The position numbers and the translations under genes were made by a program. 64,000 nucleotides of DNA from Hymenobacter gummosus (GTDB lineage: Bacteria; Bacteroidota; Bacteroidia; Cytophagales; Hymenobacteraceae), in assembly GCF_003970915.1 (NCBI RefSeq), contig NZ_RXOF01000007.1, forward strand, positions 62,001 through 126,000, written 5' to 3'. Every line of letters begins with the position of its first letter. Position 1 is the stretch's first letter. This document shows positions 1 to 10,151 of the stretch, piece after piece. The notes beneath the pieces were generated by a model. The model saw only the letters and a list, made by a program, of their open reading frames with translations. It searched no databases and was not told the DNA's origin.

Positions 1-618
1 CTGCTGCAGCAGCCGCCGCCGCGACGACACGGAGCGCGTCAAGTCCATCTTTGCCTCCTGAAACAGACGCTGCGCCTGCTGCTCCACCAGCAGGATCTGG
101 TTGAGCTTATCAAGCTGCTTCACGCTCTTGCGGTACTGCGGGTAGTCGTTGGTTTCGATGCTGATGGCCCGCAGCATGTCCCAGGCGCTGATGGCGTGCT
201 GGGTAAACTCGCCTTCTTCCGCCAGCCGGGCCACTTTGCGCAGAATCTGCGGCAGCAGCACCCGCTCGCCTTCCCGCAGCAGCATATTGGCTTGGTAAAT
301 CATTTCCAGGCACTGCTGCTCGTAGCGCCGGAAAGCCGGGTGCCGCGGGTCGGTGTGGTCGAGGAAAAACAGGTGATTCAGCAGCTTCTGCTGCAGTCGC
401 TGCTTGAGCTTGCGCACGGTAGCCTGGGTTTTGGCCGAGCCACTGTTGTATATCCGCTTGGCTACTTGCAGATTGCTGACGTTGGCGTCGGCCAGCAGGA
501 TTTCCAGCAGCTCCTCCTCGCGTGTACGGGCCTGACCGCGGCTGTCGAACTCAATCAGTGGCACAGTCGTTAGCCGCCGGTTCGTCACAACCTTGGCCAA
601 ATTCACCAACTCATTCAT
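1..618 (-). CDS. Hypothetical protein, C-terminus cut by window edge
   Basis: An open minus-strand frame runs from ATG at 618 to the left edge without a stop, about 206 codons. The N-terminus reads MNELVNLAKVVTNRR. The visible part is rich in Leu, Gln, Arg and Glu and looks mostly alpha-helical, with several stretches such as KLKQRLQQKLL that could form coiled coils or TPR-like helices. No signal peptide, membrane segment or catalytic motif is visible. I do not recognise the family. The next gene on the plus strand is divergent and about 320 bases away, so this gene probably has its own promoter between them. Confidence is high that it is coding and low for any function. Confidence 0.8.
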   Translation of the reverse strand, partial: MNELVNLAKVVTNRRLTTVPLIEFDSRGQARTREEELLEILLADANVSNLQVAKRIYNSGSAKTQATVRKLKQRLQQKLLNHLFFLDHTDPRHPAFRRYEQQCLEMIYQANMLLREGERVLLPQILRKVARLAEEGEFTQHAISAWDMLRAISIETNDYPQYRKSVKQLDKLNQILLVEQQAQRLFQEAKMDLTRSVSSRRRLLQQ

Positions 619-938
619 AGCTCAGGCGCGTTTTGTGGCTCAAATCGGCAATCGACGCGGCTTTTGGGCCCGCAAAGGCCAAGTCACAGCGCGCCGCTGC
701 TTTTCCTTGAATTTGTCAGCTGCCCGGTCGCAGCTTTGCATTCTGAGAATTGGGCCTTTTTCAGTCGGCAATTGTCACATCTGCCGGCCGTTTGCTGGTA
801 AAAGTAGCATTGGTAAGTATTAATCCGGTTCGGTCTACGGCATTTCTTCTTTTACAATTACACCCAATAGGGCCGGAATTATAGTCACAGCTACAGAGCT
901 TTCTTCCTTTACCCGGGGGGTAGGCATGACCCAACTTT
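619..938. other. Intergenic region between divergent genes
   Basis: About 320 bases between the truncated unknown gene and the small secreted peptide gene. Short frames on both strands here do not look like protein. The stretch from about 820 to 960 is less GC-rich than its surroundings, as expected for a promoter region, but I find no exact TAnnTTTG box with a well-spaced TTG. I see no hairpin terminator. Confidence 0.5.
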
Positions 939-1202
939 GTGTCAATCAAACATTTGACACCAACAAAAAACACGGTCATGCTCGAACTCCTACTCGCCGC
1001 CTTCCTGCAGTTCAACTCGGTATTTGCTAGTACCGATGCTAGCTCCCGTGAAGCTCTCCCTCCCTCCACGACCACCACGACTTCGTCGGCCGACACCGGC
1101 GGCAGCGGCTGGGGCGAAGGCCAAAACACCCCGACGACCACCCCTCCTCCCTCCACGACGTCTTCTTTCACCGGCGGCAGCGGCTGGGGCGAAGGTCAAT
1201 AA
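939..1202 (+). CDS. Small secreted peptide with duplicated GGSGWGEGQ motif
   Basis: 87 codons from a GTG at 939; an ATG at 978 is the alternative. The GTG start gives a better signal peptide: a basic N-region (SIKHLTPTK), a hydrophobic core (MLELLLAAFLQF) and a likely cleavage after SVFA near residue 30. The mature part is only about 57 residues. It consists of two copies of a 25-residue unit (residues 38-62 and 63-87), each a Thr/Ser/Pro-rich linker followed by TGGSGWGEGQ. The second copy ends exactly at the stop. No known domain was recognised. It could be a small structural or adhesive surface peptide, or a precursor of a modified peptide, but no modification enzyme lies next to it. An ABC importer for peptides begins 62 bases downstream on the same strand, which may or may not be relevant. 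Confidence 0.6.
   Translation: MSIKHLTPTKNTVMLELLLAAFLQFNSVFASTDASSREALPPSTTTTTSSADTGGSGWGEGQNTPTTTPPPSTTSSFTGGSGWGEGQ
1050..1199 (+). repeat. 75-bp tandem duplication inside the small peptide gene
   Basis: Two in-frame 75-bp units, 1050-1124 and 1125-1199. The last 30 bases of each unit, encoding TGGSGWGEGQ, differ at a single third-codon position. The linker halves have diverged but keep the Pro/Thr/Ser composition. This pattern suggests duplication followed by selection on the Gly-Trp motif. Confidence 0.8.
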
Positions 1203-1264
1203 GCCAGTTTTCGGCGGCACGTGGTAACTTGGCGGGCCTTCCCTGAGCGGAACAGCTCCTGCCC

Positions 1265-3004
1265 ATGCTCCGATTTGCCGTCGTTTGGGGCCTAATCAGC
1301 GGTATCCTTGGCCTCGCCGCTTGTTCCTCCCCCGCCACCTCCGATTCGGCCGCTGCCCCCACCGTGCGGGTGTGCTGGCCCCGCGACCCAGAGTCGCTGA
1401 ACCCGGTGGCGCTGCCTAATGCCTACGCCGTGCAGGCCAACAACCTGCTCTACCAGAGCTTGCTGACGGTAGATGGCGTCACGCGCCGGCACGTACCGTG
1501 GCTGGTTACCGCGCTGCCCAAAGTCGAACAGCGCGACTCGCTGACCTACCTGCATTACCGCCTGCATCCGCGGGCGCGCTGGGACAACGGCCAGCCAGTA
1601 GTAGCCCGCGACGTGGTCTTCACGCTCAAGGTGCTGAACTGCCCGGGCTTGCCCAATGAAAGCCTGCGGGGCCTCGTAAGCTTCATTCGGGAGGTGCAGC
1701 TGGACGCCGCCGACCCGCGCCGCTTCACCTTCGTGTGCCGCGGCTACGCTCCCGACTACAGCTTCAACAGCGGGGACTTTCCGATTCTGCCCGAATACCT
1801 GCTGGATGCGCCGGGACACCTAAGCGCCCTTTCGCTGCGGCAGCTGGCCCAGCCCGACAGCGCGGTGGGCAAATTGCCGGCGGTCCGCGCTTTTCAAACG
1901 GCCTTCAACCAGGCCGCCCGCTGGCGCGATGCGCGCACCTTGCGCGGCAGCGGCGCCTACGAGCTGGCTAGCTGGCAAGTGGGTCAACAAGTGACGTTCG
2001 TGCGCAAGTCGCACTGGTGGGCGGACGACATCAGTCCGAAAACCCCGGCCTGGACGGCCCAGCCCGGCCGCATCGAGTTTCACGTGGTGCCCAACCCGGC
2101 AACGGCGCTGCTGGCCCTGCGCCGGGGCAAGCTGGACGTGTACCCGCACATGCCCGGGGCGGATTTCGCCCGCCTGCAAACCACTGATAGCGCCAGTTTC
2201 CGTTTTTATTCCCCGGCCTCTTACCGCGTGGCCGTGCTGGAAATGAACGTGCAGCAACCCGCGCTGCGCGACGCCCGCACCCGCCAGGCCCTGGCGCTGC
2301 TGGTAGATTACAACCGTTTGCTGCGCGCTACCCAGTACGGGCAGGGCCAACGCAGCACAAGCCTTATCAGCCCGCACGAGCGGTGGGCCTACCACGATAG
2401 TCTGCCCCTGCGCCCCTACGCCCCGTCGCAGGCCGCTGAGCTGCTCCGGCAAGCCGGCTGGCAGCGCACTGCCGATGGCTGGCGGCACCCGCAGCAGCAA
2501 AACCCGCTCGCACTCAAGCTCGTGTACGGCGCCGGCGACCGGACGTACGAAACCATTGCCTTGCTTTTCCAGCAGAGTGCCCGCCAGGTTGGCCTGACCG
2601 TGACGCTGCAGCCCACCGAAGCGGGGCGGCTGTCTGAGCTGCGCCGCAACGGGGAGTTTGACCTCAGCCTGCGCACCTTGTACGGCAACCCGTTTTCCTA
2701 CGACTTGCGCCCGCTGCTCCATACGCGCAGCATCGGCAGCCAGGGTGCCAACCGCAGCCGCTTCGGCAACGCGGCTTCCGACCAGCTGCTCGAAACCATC
2801 TACGCCACGGAAGATTCGGTGGGCAAAGCCCGGCTGCTCCGGCGGCTGCAGACCCTATTATATCAGGAAGTGCCGTTTACCCCGCTGTTCTTCGAGCCCA
2901 ACCGGCTGGCTGTATCCCGGCGCTTCGAGAACGTGCGCCCGAGCGGCCTGGAGCCCGGCTACGATATCAGTTCCTTCCGCCTGGCTCCGCCGGCCCGGCA
3001 GTAG
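1265..3004 (+). CDS. ABC transporter substrate-binding lipoprotein, family 5 (oligopeptide/nickel type)
   Basis: 579 residues. The N-terminus is a lipoprotein signal with lipobox LAAC (Cys20), so the protein should be anchored in a membrane facing the periplasm. The body matches the SBP family 5 fold: the start VRVCWPRDPESLNPV, the segment ARWDNGQPVVARDVVFTLK characteristic of OppA/DppA/NikA proteins, and a later EIPFTPLF-like stretch (EVPFTPLFFEPN). The length is normal for the family. It is followed after 3 bases by two permease genes, so the three form an operon for uptake of peptides or similar small ligands. No ATPase gene is in the window. The substrate cannot be told from sequence alone. 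Confidence 0.9.
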   Translation: MLRFAVVWGLISGILGLAACSSPATSDSAAAPTVRVCWPRDPESLNPVALPNAYAVQANNLLYQSLLTVDGVTRRHVPWLVTALPKVEQRDSLTYLHYRLHPRARWDNGQPVVARDVVFTLKVLNCPGLPNESLRGLVSFIREVQLDAADPRRFTFVCRGYAPDYSFNSGDFPILPEYLLDAPGHLSALSLRQLAQPDSAVGKLPAVRAFQTAFNQAARWRDARTLRGSGAYELASWQVGQQVTFVRKSHWWADDISPKTPAWTAQPGRIEFHVVPNPATALLALRRGKLDVYPHMPGADFARLQTTDSASFRFYSPASYRVAVLEMNVQQPALRDARTRQALALLVDYNRLLRATQYGQGQRSTSLISPHERWAYHDSLPLRPYAPSQAAELLRQAGWQRTADGWRHPQQQNPLALKLVYGAGDRTYETIALLFQQSARQVGLTVTLQPTEAGRLSELRRNGEFDLSLRTLYGNPFSYDLRPLLHTRSIGSQGANRSRFGNAASDQLLETIYATEDSVGKARLLRRLQTLLYQEVPFTPLFFEPNRLAVSRRFENVRPSGLEPGYDISSFRLAPPARQ

Positions 3005-3007
3005 CGC

Positions 3008-4018
3008 ATGGTACGACGACTGGCACTGCGGCTGGCGGGGGCGCTGGCAACGGCCTGGCTGATTGCCTCCACTTGCTTTCTGCTCAGCCGTGCCCTAGGC
3101 GCCGGAGCACCGCAGCTGCTCAACGACGAACAGACAGGTGCTTTCGACCACTATACCGCTGCCGAAACCCAGTTTCGGCAGCGCTTGGGGCTGCAGCAGC
3201 CGCTATTTTATTTCCGCCTGCTGCCCTGGCGCTGGCACGGTACGCCCAATCAGTACCATAGCTGGTTGACGGAAGCCCTGCACGGCCGGCTCGGGGCGTC
3301 GTTTCGCGACGGCGCGGCGGTGGAAACCAGCCTGCGGACGGCTTTACGCGTGACCTTGCCCCTCACCGGCAGCGCCTTACTTTTGACGGCCGGCCTGGCG
3401 TTGCCGCTGGCGCTGGGCATGGCCCGCCGGCCGCAGTGGTACCGCCGGTTTGTTCCGGTGGCCTACCTGCTCGACAGCCTGCCGCTGTTCGTGGTGGGCA
3501 TGCTGCTGCTCACGCTACTGGCCAGCCCGGATTTCTGGCCCCTGTTTCCGGCTTACGGTCTGGGCACCGAGGGAGCGGAGGGCATTTTCTGGGGCAACTG
3601 GCTGAACACTGCTTATTATCTGGCCTTGCCGGTAGCAGCTTTGGTGCTGGTGAGCGTGCCCGCGCTGGCGCTGCCGCTGACCGAAGCCTTACGCGCCCAG
3701 CAACGACAAGCCTACGTAGCTACGGCGCGGGCCAAGGGTGCCTCCGCCCGCCGCGTGGCTTGGCACCACCTCTTGCCCAACGCGCTGCCGGTATTCATCA
3801 CCCGCCTCAGCGACTTGGTGCCGGGCGTGGTAGCCGGCTCCGTTGTTATCGAAGTAGTCTTTGCACTGCCGGGTATGGGGCGGCTGCTGGCCGAGGCTGC
3901 CGCCGCCCGGGATTTGCCGGTGCTCATCGGCGGCGTGCTGCTGATAGCCCTGAGCCGCTTGCTGGCCTGGCTGGTGGCCGATACCATCAACGCCCTCATC
4001 GACCCACGTCTGGCCTAA
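3008..4018 (+). CDS. ABC transporter permease, DppB/OppB type
   Basis: 336 residues with about six hydrophobic membrane segments, the first at residues 6-28. The EAA-type loop that docks the ATPase is visible as YVATARAKGASARRVAWHH, followed by LLPNALPVFITRLSDLVPG and the family-typical VVIEVVFALPGMGRLL. The start ATG lies 3 bases after the stop of the substrate-binding protein. The stop overlaps the next permease gene (TAATG), so translation is probably coupled. It forms the inner-membrane channel together with the following permease. Residues 50-90 carry a long periplasmic insertion, which is common in DppB proteins. Confidence 0.92.
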   Translation: MVRRLALRLAGALATAWLIASTCFLLSRALGAGAPQLLNDEQTGAFDHYTAAETQFRQRLGLQQPLFYFRLLPWRWHGTPNQYHSWLTEALHGRLGASFRDGAAVETSLRTALRVTLPLTGSALLLTAGLALPLALGMARRPQWYRRFVPVAYLLDSLPLFVVGMLLLTLLASPDFWPLFPAYGLGTEGAEGIFWGNWLNTAYYLALPVAALVLVSVPALALPLTEALRAQQRQAYVATARAKGASARRVAWHHLLPNALPVFITRLSDLVPGVVAGSVVIEVVFALPGMGRLLAEAAAARDLPVLIGGVLLIALSRLLAWLVADTINALIDPRLA

Positions 4019-5037
4019 TGGCTGCCCTTCCCTCCCGTCCATTGTTGCTTCGCGGGCTGGCCTGGGCCTGGCTCGGCGGCCTGGTGCTGGCCGCGCTGTG
4101 GGCGTGGCAAACTGGCTCCGCCCAGCCAGCCGCCACGCAGCTTGACCTCAGCCAGCTGAGCTTACCGCCCTCCGCCCGCCACTGGCTCGGCACCGACCCC
4201 TTCGGCCGCGACGTACTGGCCGTGCTACTGGCCGGCACCCGAAATTTGCTAGCGGTAAGCCTGCCGGCGGCTCTTGTCGCCACGGCTTTGGGGGCGAGCC
4301 TGGGTGCCGCAGCCGGTTACTGGGGCAATCGGGGGCTTCGGGTACGGCGGGCCGCAGTTGTGGTGATAATGTTCAGCGTAGTGGGGGCGCTGGTAACGGG
4401 TCCGCAACTGCTACCGCGGTGGCTGTTGGCGGGGGCGCTGGGGGCTACTGCAGCACATTATCTACCGCTACGAGCCACCTGGCCCCTGCCGCTGGACAGG
4501 CTGGTGCTGGCGGCGGGGGCTTTCACGGCCTCGGTGCCGCGGCTGGTGCTGGCCCTGTTGCTGGCAGCGCTGCACGCGCCTTCCAAGCCTTGGCTGCTGG
4601 CGGTGCTGGCCGGTACTTGCTGGCCGCCCACCGCCCGCCTGAGCCGCACCTTGGTCGCCCAATTGCGGCGGCAGCCTTACATCGAAGCCGGGCGGGCCGC
4701 GGGCTTTTCCGACTGGCGCATTCTGTGGCGTCACCTGCTGCCTAATGCCAAGCCGGCTCTGCGGGCCTCGTTGCCCTTGAACCTTACCGTCTGCTTCGGG
4801 CTACAAACGACCCTGTCCTTCCTGGGCATTGGCCTACCACCCGACGAGCTGGACTGGGGCCGCACCTTGGCCGATGCGCGCCTGGAACCTTCGGCTTGGT
4901 GGCTGACGGTAGGCGGGTTGTTCTTCCTGACCTGCACCATGGCTGCCTTGCACTTGCTGTCAGCAACAGACAGCCGCAATGGCACGCCTCACTCTACGCT
5001 CAAAACCGCCGACCAAAGAGTCACAAACAAAGATTAA
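4018..5037 (+). CDS. ABC transporter permease, DppC/OppC type
   Basis: 339 residues from the ATG at 4018 that overlaps the upstream stop codon. The same frame is open further upstream, but that part is a shadow of the previous gene. The family signature HWLGTDPFGRDVLAVLLAGTR is present near residues 55-75, where DppC proteins carry GTDxxGRDV. The EAA loop appears as YIEAGRAAGFSDWRILWRH followed by LLPNAKPALRA. About six membrane segments are seen. It is the last gene of the importer operon; a cognate ATP-binding protein must be encoded elsewhere. Confidence 0.9.
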   Translation: MAALPSRPLLLRGLAWAWLGGLVLAALWAWQTGSAQPAATQLDLSQLSLPPSARHWLGTDPFGRDVLAVLLAGTRNLLAVSLPAALVATALGASLGAAAGYWGNRGLRVRRAAVVVIMFSVVGALVTGPQLLPRWLLAGALGATAAHYLPLRATWPLPLDRLVLAAGAFTASVPRLVLALLLAALHAPSKPWLLAVLAGTCWPPTARLSRTLVAQLRRQPYIEAGRAAGFSDWRILWRHLLPNAKPALRASLPLNLTVCFGLQTTLSFLGIGLPPDELDWGRTLADARLEPSAWWLTVGGLFFLTCTMAALHLLSATDSRNGTPHSTLKTADQRVTNKD

Positions 5038-5274
5038 TTCAGCACTAGCCAACTCATTCTACTATTTTCAAAAATCTTATTTACAGTTATTTACAGATAA
5101 ATTTCATCACAATAGACCACCGTTATTCTGCTTCTTAGCTGTCACACAGACAGGTTGTTCTTCCTTTCCATAGCTCATCAAGGGCCGTAATCTTGTATCA
5201 GAAACGCGGGCAACCTGCCGCTAATGGCCGGAAATGACCAGCGTGGATTCGTTGTATTTCTTTCTAATACTACG

Positions 5275-5457
5275 ATGCAAAGTCCTACGCACACGGCGCT
5301 GCAGAGTCCCGAACCCGGTTCGGATGCGGTCAGCACCACCGACGGCCTGCTGGTCGCCGACGTGTCGAAAGTAGAAGAAGCCCTGCGCCGCGGAGTCGCC
5401 CTGCGCATTGGAGATATAATAGTTGGCCTTTTCCCCACCTTGGAGGGGTCAGCTTAA
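5275..5457 (+). CDS. Possible small ORF, unsupported
   Basis: 60 codons from ATG at 5275; a longer version starts at 5224. The product begins MQSPTHTALQSPEPGSDAV and ends VGLFPTLEGSA, with a central amphipathic stretch (DVSKVEEALRRGVALRIGD). There is no signal peptide, no recognised domain, and no neighbour on the same strand that would suggest a role. The opposite strand is also open over most of the same interval. I list it only because it follows an AT-rich, promoter-like spacer. It may well be spurious. Confidence 0.25.
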   Translation: MQSPTHTALQSPEPGSDAVSTTDGLLVADVSKVEEALRRGVALRIGDIIVGLFPTLEGSA

Positions 5458-5525
5458 CGATGCTATCTATCCGGAGATTAGTCACTTAGGCTGGTCTCTA
5501 GTAGGTTGTTGCAATAGGTGTGTCG

Positions 5526-5556
5526 AAAAACCGCAGGCGATGCCGGCGGTTTTTTT
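5526..5556. terminator. Small A/T-flanked hairpin
   Basis: A short GC stem (CCGC/GCGG) is extended by an A5 run on the left and a T run on the right, a layout that can terminate transcription in both directions. It would serve plus-strand transcripts from the ABC operon or small ORF side. Confidence 0.5.
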
Positions 5557-5580
5557 GCGTTTAGATCTGTCACTTTCGCT

Positions 5581-5644
5581 GCGCTGCGCGCACAAAAAAA
5601 CCGCTGCCTGGTCTGGGTCAGCGGTTTCTTTGCGCGCGCAGCGC
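5581..5644 (-). terminator. ftsH: Terminator downstream of ftsH
   Basis: A long imperfect hairpin directly after the ftsH stop. The inner stem CCGCTG/CAGCGG is flanked by A7 on the left, which becomes a T run on the minus strand. The stem continues outward through GCGCTGCGCGC paired with GCGCGCAGCGC. Position and T run fit factor-independent termination of the minus-strand ftsH transcript. Confidence 0.75.
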
Positions 5645-5653
5645 AATTGCTTA

Positions 5654-7780
<2,127 letters not shown>

Positions 7781-7962
7781 GAATAAAATTGGTCTTCAAC
7801 AAGAGGAGACACTGCAGGCTAAACACGCCGCCGAAAGGCTTTGTTCGGAGCCGTGGGCGACAAGGTAACGGCCAGCGGGCCTGCTTGCCAGGGCTGACGC
7901 AGCGGCAACCGGATTATTTTACGGCCGCCGGAAATTTATCGGGCTGCGCCGGAGCGCCCGGC

Positions 7963-8349
7963 CTATTTCACCGCCGTTTCTTCCTCGATAAAGGAAATTT
8001 CGGCGTCGCCCCACAGCTCTTCCAAGGCGTAGAAGGAGCGACGGTCGCGCAGGAATACGTGCACCACTACGTCGACGTAGTCGAGCAGTACCCACTCGCG
8101 GTTTTGGCGGCCTTCGCTCTGCCACGGGTTCTGGCCGGTGGTCTTCTCTACTTCTTCCTCCACCGAGCGGGCAATAGCGTCGAGCTGGGTGTCGGAGGAA
8201 GCGGAGCAGATGACGAAGTAATCGGCAACGGCGTTTTTGAGGTGTTTAAGATTGAGTACGACGATGTCAGAAGCTTTTTTGTCCTGCATACCGCGTACGA
8301 CGAGGTCTGCCAAGTTGTCCGAATCCTGCCGAACCGGGGTAATTTTCAT
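7963..8349 (-). CDS. rsfS: Ribosomal silencing factor RsfS (YbeB/Iojap family)
   Basis: 128 residues, a normal length. RsfS binds ribosomal protein L14 and blocks subunit joining when nutrients are short. Family features visible: KKASDIVVLNLKHL, then ADYFVICSASSDTQLDAIA and the WVLLDYVDVVVHVF strand near the C-terminus. It is on the same strand as ftsH and divergent from birA. Its ATG (8349) lies only 15 bases from the likely birA start, so the two promoters must overlap or lie inside the neighbouring coding sequences. Confidence 0.95.
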   Translation of the reverse strand: MKITPVRQDSDNLADLVVRGMQDKKASDIVVLNLKHLKNAVADYFVICSASSDTQLDAIARSVEEEVEKTTGQNPWQSEGRQNREWVLLDYVDVVVHVFLRDRRSFYALEELWGDAEISFIEEETAVK

Positions 8350-8364
8350 GTGGAGAAAGTAGGT

Positions 8365-9171
8365 TTGTCAATCCAAAGTAGCGAAAAACAAGTGGAGCCA
8401 ATCAGTCCCCAAACGCTCTTCACGGGCCAACAGCTTATCTGGTTGCCGGAATGTGGCTCCACCAACACGGTAGCCCGGGAGCTGATTGGCGAAAACCGCG
8501 CCACCGATGGCTGTACCGTCATAACGGACAAGCAGACGGCCGGCCGCGGCCAACGTGGCAACCAGTGGGAAGCCGCGCCGGGCGAAAACCTGACGCTGTC
8601 GGTGGTGTGGCGGCCAACGTTTCTGGCCGCCACCGAGCAGTTTCGCCTGAACCTGGCCGTGGCCCTGGGGGTGCACGACTGGGCGGCCGGCCTGCTCGGT
8701 CCCGACCCGGCACTGCGCCTGAAGTGGCCGAACGACCTGTTTTATCAGGACCAGAAGCTGGGGGGCATCCTGATCGAGAACACGCTGAGCGGCCCACAAA
8801 TTCAATTCAGCGTGGTCGGCATCGGATTAAATATTAACCAAGGCGAATTTGGCGTGCCCACGGCCACCTCGCTCAGCCGGCTGACCGGCCGCGCCTACAC
8901 CCTGCCTCCCCTGGCCCGCCGCCTGCTCGAATGCCTGGAGCGGCGCTACCTGCAGCTGCGCGGCGGGCAGTACACGACGCTGCGGACCGATTACCGGAGC
9001 GTGCTCTACCGCTTCGACGAGGAATGGCACGCCTTCGAGGCCGAGGGCCAGCGGCTGCAGGGACGCATCGTGGACGTGGCCGAAACGGGGCAGCTGGTGG
9101 TGCAGCTGGCCAGCGGGCAGCAGCGCGCGTTTGGCCTGCAGGAAATCCGCCACGTGCTGCCAGGCAGCTAA
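8365..9171 (+). CDS. birA: Biotin--[acetyl-CoA-carboxylase] ligase
   Basis: 268 residues from TTG at 8365; GTG at 8350 is an alternative. The frame is open far upstream, but that part is the shadow of rsfS. The protein activates biotin with ATP and attaches it to the carboxyl-carrier protein. Visible motifs: ECGSTNT near the N-terminus, the biotinyl-AMP loop AGRGQRGNQWEA, and the catalytic lysine region LRLKWPNDLFYQDQKLGGIL followed by VVGIGLNIN. There is no N-terminal helix-turn-helix, so it is the short, non-repressor type. The C-terminal SH3-like domain is present (RIVDVAETGQLVVQL). The start is uncertain by a few codons because no ATG is available before the conserved region. Confidence 0.93.
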   Translation: MSIQSSEKQVEPISPQTLFTGQQLIWLPECGSTNTVARELIGENRATDGCTVITDKQTAGRGQRGNQWEAAPGENLTLSVVWRPTFLAATEQFRLNLAVALGVHDWAAGLLGPDPALRLKWPNDLFYQDQKLGGILIENTLSGPQIQFSVVGIGLNINQGEFGVPTATSLSRLTGRAYTLPPLARRLLECLERRYLQLRGGQYTTLRTDYRSVLYRFDEEWHAFEAEGQRLQGRIVDVAETGQLVVQLASGQQRAFGLQEIRHVLPGS

Positions 9172-9423
9172 ACTTTCCGGGCGGCAGGCAACCCGGCACG
9201 GGGCAGCCGCCGAGTGCGTGGTCGAACCCACGCCGCACTGTCAGGCCCGCGCTCTGACCTGCCATTTAAACCCCGCGCCCGACTGGGCATCCAAGCCGGC
9301 AGGGGGCCGCGCCGCAACCCGGCACGGTGCTTGCCAACGGCTGGACGTCCGGCGGCTGTTTACCGGAAATTTCCTATCTTTCATTGCCGCGCCCTGTGCG
9401 CCATCCTTCCAAACGCCTTTCGC

Positions 9424-10071
9424 ATGAAGCTTTTTACCCGCCTGTTCACCGCTGCCAGCCTGGTGCTGGTGCAAACGGCTGCCTGGGCAGCCATGGTCAC
9501 CGTGCAGGTGCGCAACAACGACTACGTACCCCAGACTGTGAACATCCGACCCGGTGACGTGGTCCGCTTCCAGTGGATTGAGGGCACGCACCCGACCGTG
9601 TCGGACAGCAGCCCCGCCGCTTTCCAGCCGTTTACGCCCAGCTCGGCCCAGCCCACCCAGGACGTGACGTTCAACACCGCCGGCGTCTTCGATTACCACT
9701 GCACGGCGCACGGCGTAGCCGGTACCGGCGGGCAAATCGGGCTGGGCATGGCCGGGCGCGTCAACGTCACGCCGGCCACGCCGGTGCAGGAGGCCACCAA
9801 GCTGGCCGCCTCGCTGCTCAACGTGTACCCCAATCCCAGCCGCGACGGCCGCGTGACGGTGGCCCTGGGCGAGCTGAAAACCGGGCAGGCCTACAAGCTG
9901 CGCGTGACCAACATCATCGGCCGCGAGGTGCAGGCCCTTACGCTGCGCCCCGAAGCGCTGACCACCGGCCAGCCGCTGGATATGTCGGCGCTGCCGGCGG
10001 GGCTGTACTTCTGCACCCTGCTCAGCAACGACAAGGTACTGGCCACCAAGCGCGTGACCCTGCAGAACTAG
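9424..10071 (+). CDS. Secreted cupredoxin (plastocyanin-like) with T9SS sorting domain
   Basis: 215 residues from ATG at 9424. The signal peptide MKLFTRLFTAASLVLVQTAAWA is followed by a plastocyanin/azurin-like domain (about 24-117). The expected type-1 copper ligands are all present: His56 (GTHPT), Cys93 and His96 (YHCTAHG), and Met109 (GLGM). A C-terminal T9SS type-A domain follows (VYPNPSRDGRVTV ... LPAGLYF ... KRVTLQ). It is probably an electron carrier or copper protein exported across the outer membrane and then surface-attached or released. A weak -7-like TATCTTTC lies at 9375-9382. Single gene, closed by a strong convergent terminator. Confidence 0.9.
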   Translation: MKLFTRLFTAASLVLVQTAAWAAMVTVQVRNNDYVPQTVNIRPGDVVRFQWIEGTHPTVSDSSPAAFQPFTPSSAQPTQDVTFNTAGVFDYHCTAHGVAGTGGQIGLGMAGRVNVTPATPVQEATKLAASLLNVYPNPSRDGRVTVALGELKTGQAYKLRVTNIIGREVQALTLRPEALTTGQPLDMSALPAGLYFCTLLSNDKVLATKRVTLQN

Positions 10072-10084
10072 GCCTGCTGGTTTT

Positions 10085-10133
10085 ACAAACGAAAAGCCCC
10101 GCCGGCTCGGTGCCGACGGGGCTTTTCGTTTGT
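10085..10133. terminator. Bidirectional terminator
   Basis: A perfect stem of about 17 bp (arms 10085-10101 and 10117-10133) with A-rich left and T-rich right ends sits between two convergent genes. It can end transcription of the cupredoxin gene (plus) and of the 10152-11711 gene (minus). Confidence 0.9.
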
Positions 10134-10151
10134 GGTTATAGCGCCACGCAG

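Larger units (their letters stand above)
5038..5653. other. Gene-poor, partly AT-rich spacer
   Basis: About 615 bases between the ABC importer operon and ftsH. The first ~140 bases (5038-5180) are clearly AT-richer than the rest of the window. The right part holds two hairpins with A/T runs, listed separately. One small plus-strand frame (5275-5457) is possible but poorly supported. No RNA gene recognised. Confidence 0.5.

Noticed and set aside
3436-4017. N-terminal extension of the second permease
   Set aside because: Out-of-frame shadow of the first permease; the ATG at 4018 gives a normal DppC-like start.
7789-8364. N-terminal extension of BirA
   Set aside because: Antisense to rsfS and not similar to any BirA N-terminal DNA-binding domain.
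9172-9423. Possible small gene or tRNA between birA and the cupredoxin gene
   Set aside because: Contains a short direct repeat (GCAACCCGGCACGG twice) but no tRNA fold or coding signal.
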